Origin: Chrysophaeum taylorii
Lineage: Eukaryota > Sar > Pelagophyceae > Pelagomonadales > Pelagomonadaceae
Length of the DNA: 64,000 nt
Assembly (NCBI GenBank): GCA_029834535.1
Contig: JAQMWT010000546.1
Coordinates: 186,001-250,000, forward strand
Direction of reading: 5' to 3'
The notes under the pieces are model-generated. The model was not told the DNA's origin, searched no databases, and worked only from the letters and a program-made list of their open reading frames with translations. The translations under genes and the position numbers were made by a program. Of this stretch, positions 1-12,500 are shown one piece after another (positions within the stretch are counted from its first letter, which is position 1; every line of letters begins with the position of its first letter).

Positions 1-537
1 CCTGTGTCGGGGTTAATTTTTGTCCCCAAAAGCAATGCAAGGAAGCATCTTGGTGCTCTCGGACGAAGCGAGCAGACGCTGCTGCGCCTGGTGAACTGGT
101 AACGGTTCGTCGCCGCACTGGAGTAGAGGCCGAGGGTGGCGACGGGGCGTCTTTATGTAGCAAATCTTGATGGCCGCAGTGTGGATAGACAATGGCAGAG
201 CGTTTACTCGAGGAGTACGCGCAACTTGGAGACAAAAACCGTGTCTCGTGCGGCGTGGCCTCGGCGCTCGGCATCGCGCGGAATGGCGTGGCCGGACGGG
301 CTCGGATGTAGGCGCCGTTGGTGATGTGATGGCAAGAAGTCTCCGAAAAGGCAATGATCGTACGGACCAGGCCGGCATCGGTGACACCGCACAGGTCAGC
401 GCACCCGTAAGCAACCGCAGACCGCGCGCCAACGTTGTCCGCCACACACGTCAACAAGACGAACGTTCAACGACTCTCTTGTCGTGGCGAGCTTGTGGTG
501 ACGAGTTCTCATCAGGGCTAACCAGTCTCGAGTTGTG
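1..537. other. 5' flank of giant gene 1, no gene recognised
   Basis: Open frames here are short, on both strands, and resemble nothing I recognise. A stretch around 395-440 looks loosely like sequence at about 15060-15110, upstream of the decayed third copy, which suggests that the tandem duplication included some 5' flank. Presumably this holds the promoter and 5' UTR of gene 1; I see no convincing core promoter element. Confidence 0.4.
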
Positions 538-3500
538 ATGCTCAGCTGCTTGGTCCTCTTGTCGTTCAGCGCTGCTAAGGGCTGCTTGATTGAGTACCTC
601 GACTTCTACTCGAACAGCAACGGCTACATCATCCTCCCGTCTACCTCGAACATCAAGGCAGTGTCCTTGTGGTTCGCCGCTTACAACGATGGCGGTGACT
701 CGTTGGAGTACATCTTAGATGCGACGTCAGGCCTGTCGTACGGCTGGTTCGGCTTTCTCGGCCTTCCAACGGTAGATTACGGTGAGGACTGGGTGACGCG
801 ATACGACGACGGCGTTCAAGTTTCTGTTGGGAAGAGCTTTGCGTCATTTAGTAATGCCACATCGGAAGCTTCTTCACCGTTCGCTCATCTCTACCTCGAG
901 GCCAGCACCACCTTCACCGACGACATTTACTTTTTCGCTGGGCTTGAGTCCGACGAATACCTTCCGGGAAAGTTCATCGCCGTCGACCTCTGGTCATCCA
1001 GCCTGTCTGCAAACGAGATCAAGGAGATAGCGACTGGAGCCACCGGCAATGAGTCCAAGCATATAGCTAGGTACGCGGCGGCGACGGTCCTGGATTATGT
1101 ATATGGCGATTACACGGTTGGCACGCTCTCGGATGACGATATAGGCGTCCCTGACTGCATCATTGAGTGGCCAACAACCGCGCCTACTGCCTCACCACCT
1201 ACTGTATTGCCGTCCTCGATTCCCTCGAGCACGCCGAGTGGGTGTCCAAGTAGCCTTCCCCCTCCTCCACCTCCTCATCGTCCTTCGGCGTCCCCGAGCA
1301 GCCAGCCGACCGAAGCACCCAGCAACTATCCGTCGGCTGAGCCTTCAGCTACGCCCTCGGCAAGCCCGTTGAAAGAGCCCACCTCAGCACCAGCACCTTT
1401 GCCTACGTCGTTGCCAAGTGCTCGACCGAGCGCTCGACCAAGCGCCCCGCCCTCTCATGACCCCACGACTGGCTCTACTTCTGTGCCGAGTATGATGCCC
1501 TTGCGACAGCCAAGCTCGTTGCCGACTGTGGGACCCTCGCCCATTCCTGCATCAATTCCAACGTCAACACCATCCTTTCTCCCCTCGACCGTGCCGAGTG
1601 CGCGTCCGACATTGGCGCCGTCGACATCGCCGAGCAGTGCGCCGATCCCTCCGCCCTCGAGCGAACCGTCCGTCGCACCATCTCTCACCCCAGTAGCGGT
1701 GCCATCTTTCACACCTCGTTCTGAACCTTCGTATGATCCAACCGAAGTACCGACCACGAGGCCGACGGCCGTGCCATCTACGCTCCCCGTAAGCAAACCG
1801 ACTTCCGTGCCATCATGGAGTCCCACAAGGCAGCCAACTCTCGATCCAAGTTCGGTGCCCTCATCGAGGCCGGCCCCGATTCCGTCGGTGAACCCCTGGC
1901 CTCTCCCCACGTCCGCGCCGACAGGAAAACCATCATCATTGCCATCGACGCTACCACACAGTAACCCGACATCTACTCCCTCTGGCCAGCCATCGGCTGC
2001 ACCGTTGGCTAGTCCTTCAAGAGTGCCAAGCGGCCGCCCAACCACTCTTCCCTCCAGCCAGCCATCTGCTGCATCGTCGGCAAGTCCCTCAGTGCTTTCA
2101 AGCAGCAATCCAACCATTTCTCCCTCCATTTTGCCGACTGCCGAACCATCGCGGAGTCCATCAACGACGCCAAGCCGCTACCCGACTACTACTCCCTTTG
2201 GATTGCCAAGTGCTGTACCATCGGCTAGTCCTTCAATGATGCCTGGCGTCTCACCAACTGTTGCTCCATCCAGCCTACCGTTTGCCACGCCGTCGGCTTG
2301 TCCTTCAAGGGTGCCAAGCAGCTCATCAACTGCTGATCCTTCCGGACTACCGTTTCCCTCGGCTAGTCCTTCAACGCCGCCAACCATTTATCCGACCCGT
2401 GTTCCCTCCAGCCAACCATCTGCCGCTCCATTGGGTAGTCCTTCAACGCTGCCAACCACCCACCCGACCACTGTGCCCTCCAGCTGGCCGTCCGGAGCGC
2501 CATCGGATTGTCCGTCAACGACTCCAGGCAGCAATCCAACCAGTGCCCCCTCTTATCTGCCGTCTGCAGCACCTTCGGCTACTCCATCAACGATGCCGAG
2601 CCGCCACCCAACTGCTGTGCCCTTCGGCGTGCCATCTACCGTACCTTCGGCTCATCCTTCAGTGATTCCAAGCAGATACCCAACCACTGTTCCAACAGGC
2701 ACGCCGTCAGCCACACCATCGACTTATCCTTCAATAATGCCAACCGTCCACCCGAGCGCTCTCTCCTCCAGCCAGCCATCTTCCGTTCCGTTGGCTCGTC
2801 CCTCAAAGCTGCCAAGCAGGAACCCGACCACTGTTATCTCCAGCTGGCCATCTGACACATCGTCCGCGGGTCCTTCGCCAGTTCCAAGCAGCAATCCAAC
2901 AAATGCTCCCTCCAGTCTGCCATCTGCCTCTCCGTCGGCTAGTCCATCAATGCTACCGAGCCACTGCCCAACCACCACGCCCTTCAGCATGCCTTCTGCC
3001 GTACCTTCGGCCAATCCTTCAGTGGTTCCAAGCAGCTACCCAATTTCTGCTCCCTCCGGCCTGCCGTCTGCCTCACCAGCGGCTTATCCTTCAACAACCC
3101 CGACCCTCCACCCGACCACTCTCCCTTCCAGCCAGCCGTCTGCCACTCCATTGGCAAGTCCTTCATCGCCACCACGCAGCTACCCGACACTTGTTCCCTC
3201 CAGCCAACCATCTGCCGCTCCATTGGGTAGTCCTTCAACGCTGCCTAACACCCACCCGACCGCTGTGCCCTCCATCTGGCCGTCTGAAGCACCATCGGAT
3301 TGTCCGTCAACGATTCCAGGCAGCAATCCAACCAGTGCCCCCTCTAGTCTGCCGTCTGCCGCACCTTCGGCTAGTCCATCAATGATGCCGAGCCGCTACC
3401 CGACCACTGTTCCCGTTGGCTTGCCGTCTACCGTACCTTCGGCTCATCCTTCAGTGCTTCCAAGCAGATACCCAACCACTGTTACTACGGGCTCGCCGTC

Positions 3501-6500
3501 AGCCACACCATCGACTTATCCTTTAAGAATGCCAACTGTCCACCCGAGCGCTTTCCCTTCCAGCCAGCCATCTTCCGCTCCCACGGGCTCGCCGTCAGTC
3601 ACTCCATCGGCTAATCCTTCAAGAATGCCGAGCGTTCACTCGAGCGTTTCACCCTCCAGCCAGCCATCTTCCGCTCCATTAGGTAGTCCATCAGCGCTTC
3701 CAAGAAGCTACCCGACTCTTGTTCCCTCCAGCGAACCATCTGCCGCTCCATTGGGTCGTCCTTCAACGCTGCGGGCCACCCATCCGACTACTGTGCCCTC
3801 CAGTTGGCCATCTGGCACATCGTCCGCTGGTCCTTCGACGGTTCCAAGCGGCAATCCAAACAGTGCTCCCTCCAGTCTGCCGTCTGCCGCACCTTTGGCT
3901 AGTCCATCAATGCTGTCGAGCCACGACCCAACCGCCGCGCCTTTCGGCGAGCCATCTGCTGTACCTTCGGCTAATCCTTCAGTGGTTCCAAGCAGTTACC
4001 CAATCACTGCTCCCTCCTCCGGCCAGCCGTCTACCTCACCATCGGCTAATCCTTCGACAACCACGAGCCTCCACCCGACCACTCTCCCCTTCGGCCAGCC
4101 ATCTGCCACTCCTTTGGCAAGTCCTTCATCGATACCAAGCAGCAACCCAAGGCTTGTTCCCTTCAGCCAACCATCTGCGGCTCCATTGGGTAGTCCTTCG
4201 ACGCTGCCTAACACCCACCCGACCACTGTGCCCTCCAGCTGGCCGTCTGGAGCACCATCAGATTGTCCGTCAACGATTCCAGGCAGCAATCCAACCAGTG
4301 CCCCCTCTCGACTGCCGTCTGCTGCACCTTCGGCTAGCCCATCATTGATGCCGAGCCGCTACCCAACCGCCGTGCCCTTCGGCGTGCCATCTGCCGTACC
4401 TTCGGCTAATCCTTCAGCGATTCCAAGCAACTACCTCGTGACTGTTCCCACGAGCTCGCCGTCAGTCACTCCATCGGCTAATCCTTCAAGGATGCCGAGC
4501 GTCCACCCAAGCGTTCTCCCTTCTAGCCAGCCATCTTCCGCTCCATTGGGTCGTCCTTCAACACTGCCGGCCACCCACCCGACTACTGTGCCCTCCAGCC
4601 GGCCATCTGGCATACCGTCCGCTGGTCCTTCGACGATTCCAAGCGGCGGCAATCCAACCAGCGCTCCCTCCAGTCTGCCGTCTGCCGCACCTTTGGCTAG
4701 TCCATCAATGATGCCGAGCCACTACCCAACCGCCGCGCCTTTCGACGTGCCATCTGCCGTACCTTCGGCTAATCCTTCAGTGGTTCCAAGCAGCTACCCA
4801 ATCACTGCTCCCTCCAGCCTGCCGTCTGCCGCACCTTTGGCTAGTCCATCAATGATGCCGAGCCACTACCCAACCGCCGCGCCTTTCGACGTGCCATCTG
4901 CTGTACCTTCGGCTAATCCTTCAGTGGTTCCAAGCAGTTACCCAATCACTGCTCCCTCCGGCCTGCCGTCTGCCTCACCATCGGCTAATCCTTCGACAAC
5001 CACGAGCCTCCACCCGATCACTCTCCCCTTTGGCCAGCCATCTGCCACTCCTTTGGCAAGTCCTTCATCGACACCAAGCAGCAACCCAAGGCTTGTTCCC
5101 TTCAGCCAACCATCTGCCGCTCCATTGGGTAGTTATTTGGCGCTGCCGACCACCCACCCGACCACTGTGCCCTCCAGCTGGCCGTCTAGAGCACCATCAG
5201 ATTGTCCGTCAACGATTCCAGGCAGCAATCCAACCAGTGTTTCCTCTAGTCTGCCGTCTGCCGCACCTTCGGCTAGTCCATCATTGATGCCGAGCCGCTA
5301 CCCAACCGCCGTGCCCTTCGGCGTGCCATCTGCCGTACCTTCGGCTAATCCTTCAGTGATTCTAAGCAACTACTTCACGACTGTTCCCACGGGCTCGCCG
5401 TCAGTCACTCCATCGGCTAATCCTTCAAGAATGCCGAGCGTCCACCCAAGCGTTTTCCCATCCAGCCAGCCATCTTCCGCTCCATTGGGTCGTCCATCAG
5501 TGCTTCCAAGAAGCTATCCGACACTTTTTCCCTCCAGCCAACCATCTGCCGCTCCATTGGGTAGTCCTTCAACGCTGCCGGCTACCCACCCGACCACTGT
5601 GCCCTCCAGCTGGCCGTCTGGAGCACCATCGGATTGTCCGTCAACGATTCCAGCCAGAAATCCAACCGCTACTCCCTTCAGTGTGCCGTCTGCCGCACCA
5701 TTGGCTAGTCCATCAATGATGCCGAGTCGCTACCCAACAGCCGTACCCTTCGGCGTGCCATCTTCCATACCATCTTCCGTACCTTCGGCTTATCCGTCAG
5801 TGATTCCGAGCAGCTACCCAATCACTACTCCGTCCGGCCTGCCGTCTGCGACACCATTGGCTTATCCTTCAATGATACCAAGCGGCCTCTCGACCACTCT
5901 CCCCTCCAGCCAGCCATCTTCCGCTCCATTGGCAAGTCCTTCAAAGGTACCACGCAGCTACCCGACTGCTACTCCTTCCAGCCTGCCGCTTGCTACACCA
6001 TCGGCTAGTTCGTCAACGGTGCCAAGCGGACACCCAAGCACCGGTCCCTCTGGACTACGGTTTGCCGCGCCTTCGCATCATCGTTCAATGTCACCGTTAG
6101 ACTCGCCTTCAAATTCTGCATCTACATCTTCACCGTCGATGATGCCAGTAACCAAGCCGACTTTTTGTCCATCCTCATCATCTCTGGGCTCGAGCTCAGG
6201 TGGTACTTCCACCACAAGTCCCTCCCTTGAGCCAATGTTTCTCTCTCACACCCCATCACGGAATCCGTCCTTTGGTCCATCCGTGTGTCCGACGGTCTGT
6301 CCTTCCCTCTGTCCGTCAGCTTCGCCCAGCACTGTGCTTTCAGTTCATCCGTCGCAATGGCCGACGCGCCAGCCGTCAATAGATCCATCCATGCTGCCCT
6401 TGCCGTGTCCCTCCCTTCAACCATCGCCACTTATGATTCCGGTTTGGGCACCATCATGGTCCCCAGTTTATTGTCCAAGTGCAGCCCCGTCGTCCACCGC

Positions 6501-9500
6501 ACCGACACGTCTTCCAACGGCAATGGAAGTGCCATTGACAGAAACATTTGCACCTTCCTTTGCCACTGCATCAACATATTCCCCAACAAGCCAACCTATA
6601 ACGTTGCACAAACCCACACTTGCGCCTCAAGATACACCGACAGTCCAACAAACTCCGCAGCCGTCGAACTGGCCGATCTCGAAACCAGTGTCCATCCCGA
6701 CTTTGGTGCCGTCGATGCAACCGACGTTAGCACCGTCGACCGTACCATCGACGGTTCCATCGAGGCCCCCTTCCAACGTCCCATCGACTGCCCCATCAAC
6801 TGCCCCAACGGCTACGATGGACATCGATGCCCCGCCAACTATAATTCCAACGATGGATGCTGTAGGAGGGCGTTCGTCGACACCGACAAGAAAGAGCACA
6901 TTGACAAGGGAACCGATACTTGATTGGTCTACAAGCCCAACAAGCCACAAAGAGCCGCCTTCTTCGGAGCCGTTTTTTGCAGTTACTAACGCACCCGCGG
7001 TTGTAGGGTCCCCCGTTCCCATTGGCCCAACCGCCTTGCCATCACTGTCACCCACGCATTGCCCACCAACACTTTGGCCTTCCTTGTCTCTTGCACACTC
7101 CAAAGATACAGACAGGACCCCGTCGTCAGCTCCTACGGAGGAGGCTTCGGGCCCGTCCAAGCTCAAATTCGAAAACACCTCGCATCCAGCAGCTTGCCCA
7201 ACTTTTTCAAGTTCGACCTCACCGTCTCTGGTTCCGACATTCTCATCAAGCGTGGGACCGCCCACTGCTCCGACAGTCACACCGACTGTCACGTTTCTCC
7301 CCACAAGTACAACCCGAGAGCCCACACAAAAACCGACGCCCAAGCCAACCCGCCGGCCCACCACCGCGGCTCCGAGCTCTCTTCGTTGTACGGCGCCGCG
7401 GTCGCCGCCGCAAATGGTGTCATCACAGTTCGATTCGACTGGAACGGTCATCGATGTTTCCTTTGACCAAGCGACTGATCAAGCTGGTCTTGTCGCTGGC
7501 TCCACTTTTGAGTGTTCGAAGCTGTTTGTCACCTCCAGCGATATCGTCGACTGCGTATGGATTTCCAGTAGCGAGCTGGAGGCAGACGTGAGTGACTCCG
7601 ATATCCTGCCCGGAGCTAATTGGACATTACGCGCGGGGGTGATAACGAACGCGTGCGCCGAGGGCAATAACTGCAACTGCTATCGAACCTCAAATCGAAC
7701 GGCCATTTATGTGTTGTCTCCAGCGGAACCAATTGTCCCGAATGTCGTATTCCAGGCCCCGGCGTCCGTGTCCATTTGCGGCGAGCTCGAGGTTGAAGCC
7801 TATCTATCTACTGGTTCGGCGGGACGCGGTTTCGTCCTGGCAAACTGGACTGTCAATGAAACGCCTTCACTGGGCAACACAACGTCACTGAATGTCATCG
7901 AGGTACTCGAGGCACCGGCATCAGAGGCGAGCGCGCTAACCAAGGATGTGCTCGTTTACTCGAGTGAAGCCCTGAGTAGTCTTTTTGAAGAGGGAGTGCG
8001 AGCGCTGCTGGTCTCGCTCACGCTGGAGAACGTCTTCGGTGAAGTCGGTAACAGAAGTGTGACAATAAGCTTGTCATCGGACTCACGACCTACTGTTGAG
8101 ATTGTCGGCGGGAACGAAGACAAGACGGTGCTTCGGCCTGATGCGCTCTCGGTAAAGGCAGACGCCACGGCAACTATATGCGGCGATTCGGACGCGTCCG
8201 CATCCGGACTTCTTGATTACGGGTGGTCCCTCACCTTTTATGATAACGGAAGCGCAACTGGGATCGAATCGTCGTCGCGCGATCCTAGATTCTTTTCCCT
8301 CGACTCGTATGTTCTAGAGGCCGCAACAGACTACCTACTATCAGTGCGTGTCACTGACGACCTGACTGGCAACTTTAGCTCGGCAAGTGTACGTGTGAGC
8401 TGCGGACGTTCTGATGTGGTAGCCATCATTTCAGGTGGCAGTCGGTCTGTTGCCCAACAAGGCATAGAAGTTATCTCAGCTGCGATGTCCGAAGACCCTG
8501 ACGTGCAAGGCACGACTGGAGCTTCGGCTGGACTTGCCTTCATATGGAATTGCACGAATATAGATGATCCAGAAGACACCTCATGTATGAGTGCTGTAGT
8601 TGGCGGCAACTTGACGAGTGAGGAGCTCTCGCTCGACCTGTCTCTCCTCGATTACAGGGTGTTTAAACTTTTCGTCCATGTATCAAGAAGCACCGAGAAT
8701 TCGAGCAGTCCAGCTGCAGATTCGGCGTCAATCGAGCTTTATCATGACGCCGATCCACCATCGGTGAGTATTGACATGGCGTCGAGTGTCGTCCTCGCAA
8801 ACGAACGGTTGGTTCTGACGGGCTCGGCTCTCGCGTACATGCCCACAGGAGTCTCGACTGCGATTTGGTTGAACACAACCTGGAGCGTCGTCCAAGGCTC
8901 GTTTGTTGGCGAGGCGAGTCTCGAAAATGTCAGCCGCTCGAGCCTGGAGGTCAATCGCCGCGAAGCTCCGGATGTCAGCAAAGGTTGTCAAGCGGATTCT
9001 ACAAGTTGGTACAAAGCGGGGGACCCGGCGTCAACATGCGAGTGGGTCTCTGGGGCTGTGTCTCGCTGTGACGTCATTGGCCAGGACGGATCTCTTGCGA
9101 GCGATGCGTGCTTGTTCAGCTGCACGAGTGGATGTCTTTTCATCGAGAGCGATGTCAACCTGGTTATCAAGCGTGCTAGCTTGATCGAAGGTGCAACCTA
9201 CACTATGGAGCTTCGGGCAGTAGTCACTGGTGCGAATGATACCGGCTTTGCGACGGTCGAGTTCTATGTGGAGCGAAGTCCTCGTGGTGGCAATGTTGAG
9301 GTGAGTCCTGTACGCGGACAGGCCCTCAACACCACGTTCACCATATCAGCAGTAGACTGGGAGGGCGATGAGCTCCCGCTTCTGTATGGCTTTGGCATCG
9401 AAGGCGGGCAAGTCCTCCGGGTGTCAACCGAGGACTCGGTCTTGAGCCAAGTCATGCTCCCCGCGGCGGATAATGATTGCAGCGAATGTGCGCTCACCAT

Positions 9501-12500
9501 CGTCACCACGATACAAGATGCAATCGGCGCTTCAACTGAAGACTCGATCGAGGTCATTGTCACGCCTAGCACACAGCATGGGAGCGCGCTCCTGACACAA
9601 GTCGATGGATTGTTGTCGACAGCTCTCGTAGAAAACTCTTACGAGGATGTGTGCAACGTTGCAAGTCGCAGTGTCGAAATTCTAATTCATGTAGCTCGTT
9701 TGCAAACAAAAAATTCAGACTCGCCTCATCATCTTGACTGTAGGCTATAGCCTCCGCCCGAACCGCGCCGAGCGACACCGCGCTGCTTGCCACGATTACG
9801 GAGGCAATTTCAAGCGCGCGAGAATTGGCTCAAGGTACGACATGTGCATCACTGTGCCATTGGGACCGTTGAACATCGCGCAGGAACCACGGAGCAAACG
9901 ACATTGTTTGCTACTTGTCTGGAGCAAGTTGTGTTTAACGTTTCCGCGCTTGCGTTCGACACCGCGTCGCTTATTTTGGATGAGATCAACGGTGTCATCG
10001 GTGATGCAAGCGGGATCGATTATGATGGTGACGAGGCTCAGAACAGCCTGGACGTTCTCAGCCAGCTCCTTGAGTCTAATGTTTTTGAAGAGGATGAAGG
10101 GCGCCGCCTACTTACCACAGCGCAGAACGAAAGCGAAACTACGGCAGGGGCGGTCACAACCATGTACGACTCAGTCGATGTTTTCGCGACAAAGCTTGTT
10201 GCACCACTGGTTGAGGATGAGGCGGCCGTGTCTGTCTCCACGTCAAACATCGACGTGGTGGCTCGCAGCAACTCGGGCGCTGACTCAGTAGAGCTGGAAA
10301 CGTCGGCGGCGAGTGCGACCCTGCCCGAGCAGAGCGAGGCGTACTCTGCCTCATTCACTGAACTGCGCACAAATGTGCGTGACAGCACCGATCTCACTTC
10401 GAGCTCCGTCGTTCGTTTTAGTGCGACGGCAGAGGGAAATTCGCAGGTGAACACAACAGCGTCGTTTCTACTTCCAAAGTCCGGGAACACGACGCTCACT
10501 CCAACGTCTTCACCGCTCCGTGTAAATGTGACACTTGATTGTCCATGGAATTCGTATGAGACACTGGAGACAGAGTGCCCTGTCGACAATTCGACGATTC
10601 GGTGGAAGTGCAACGGCACAAAATATGAACAGGTGATCACGTGCGGCGGCAATGAGGAAGAGGGTTGCGTGTCCTGGGGTTCGAACGATTCAACGTGGAC
10701 AACAGACGGTTGCAGCGTCAACTCGGCACGCTCGACGTCGGCAAGCGTCGCATGTGACTGTGACGTCGCGCTCGCTTCTTCAAGCGATGGCGACTCTTCG
10801 AACAAAACAGCGCGGGACTTTGGAACTCAAAACGTCTTTGTCACATATGCACAAATCTTTGCAAAGAATACGTTTGGCGGCTCACCGAATCTGCAACGAG
10901 CCCGAATCATGCTGGCCATGCTGGGCACCTTTGTTGTTGTCGTCGCGTCGCTTATGTATGCCGGGAATGTTGTGGACAAACGCGACGCTGCCGCAGCAGC
11001 TGCTGCAGGTGGTGCGCCAATGGCGCCAGACAAGGTGGATTCATTTCTCTTACCAGAGGAAGACATCCATGTGCAGGTCACCGAAGTTGATGAAGATGCC
11101 ATGTGGTACAAGGAGAACAGTCTAGGCAGCGCTCAAGAGGCAGAGGTCAAGCTTGATGAAACACGCGACTTCAACGAAGACTGTGAGCCTGAATCTGGAT
11201 CTGAATACAATGAGAACCCCATAGATAGCTCTTCTCAATGTGCAGACGATACGACGCGTGAAAGGGTTGAGCAAAGTGTATCGCAAGGTTTTGATGCCAT
11301 TGATGGTCCTGGCGGGAAAGAGACTGTCCACCGTGATACCGTCAGCTCAGTGGAGAATGGCTTGACTAAATCTGGCAGCGACGATTCATGCGGGACAGGG
11401 ACAGTCCACTCTGATGACATCAACATTATGGAGTGTGGCCTTACCGTTTCAGACGGCGACGATTCAGATGGAGAAGGGACTGTCCACTGTGATGATGTCA
11501 ATATTATGGAGAGTGGCCTTGCCGTTTCGTGCCACGATGATTCCGATGGGGAAGGGACTGTCCACTGTGATGATGTCAACATTATGGAGAGTGGCCTTGC
11601 CGTTTCGTGCCACGATGATTCCGATGGGGAAGGGACTGTCCACTGTGATGATGTCAACATTATGGAGAATGGACTAACCTGTTCGGGCAGCGATAATACC
11701 ATCGGGGAAGGGACTATCCAATGTGATGACATCCGCGCAATGGAGAGTGGCCTGGCCGTTGATGGTGGCGATGACTCTGATGGTGCAGGGCCTCTCCACT
11801 GTGATAACGTCGGCGTAACAGAGATCGCCACTCCCGGACAGCGACAGGACGAGCAGCGCTTGTCACCAAACAAAGTGCATCTTCGCAGAATGGCAATATC
11901 CCAACAATCGTACACATCGCGACTTCGAGCGAAGAACATCACAACCACAAGTTGGCAAGAACGGTTGAAGGAAGCACTCCTAGAACATCACACGTGCTTC
12001 AGCATCTGGACCACATACAGCACATCGGAACCCCGCGCGACACGAATTCTAGCCTTCGCCTTTGAAATCCTACTTACGAGTGCATCTCTAGCTGTTGAAA
12101 ACCAATATGAGTACGAGCTTGCATCTCAAATGAGACTCACTGTATCTTGTGTGCGTAATGCAGGTACCCGGATCCTGGTCCGCTACGCCCTGAGTTCCTT
12201 TTTGATTGAATAGCATTGGCTTCTTTCCTCTCTGTTCCTCATCAAGCTCGTTGCGCGCATAGGGTGCGATGAAAAAATCTCGGCGAGAACATGTCTTCGG
12301 GGCCGCACTTTTGGTGGGCGCCGTATGTGCAAATGGGATGACACAACGGGCAAGTAAGCTGGTTTTTAGTTTGCCGACGTTCTTTTACGATGCAGGGTCG
12401 TGCATGTATCGCGCACCGCCGACCGACAGCTATGCAAGTATAGAGCACTTTTGGGTTGTGCTCGTGACCACTCTCGTCCTCATACCACTCCTGTTTCTCT

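Noticed and set aside
13-447. A 144-codon minus-strand frame upstream of gene 1
   Set aside because: No domain, atypical composition, no counterpart upstream of gene 2.
1186-7375. Regularly spaced repeats that could be taken for a CRISPR array
   Set aside because: The units are 12-bp codon quartets in a long eukaryotic exon; no constant repeat with unique spacers.
11460-11690. EF-hand calcium-binding loops in the acidic repeat
   Set aside because: The DDSDGEGTVHCD register lacks the hydrophobic residue at position 8 and Glu at position 12, so a canonical EF-hand is not supported.
9787-12213. Treating the frames at 9787-12213, 12269-13396, 13463-13864 and 13785-14267 as separate genes
   Set aside because: They join to the upstream exon through short introns that are position- and phase-conserved in gene 2; the apparent starts are internal or intronic.
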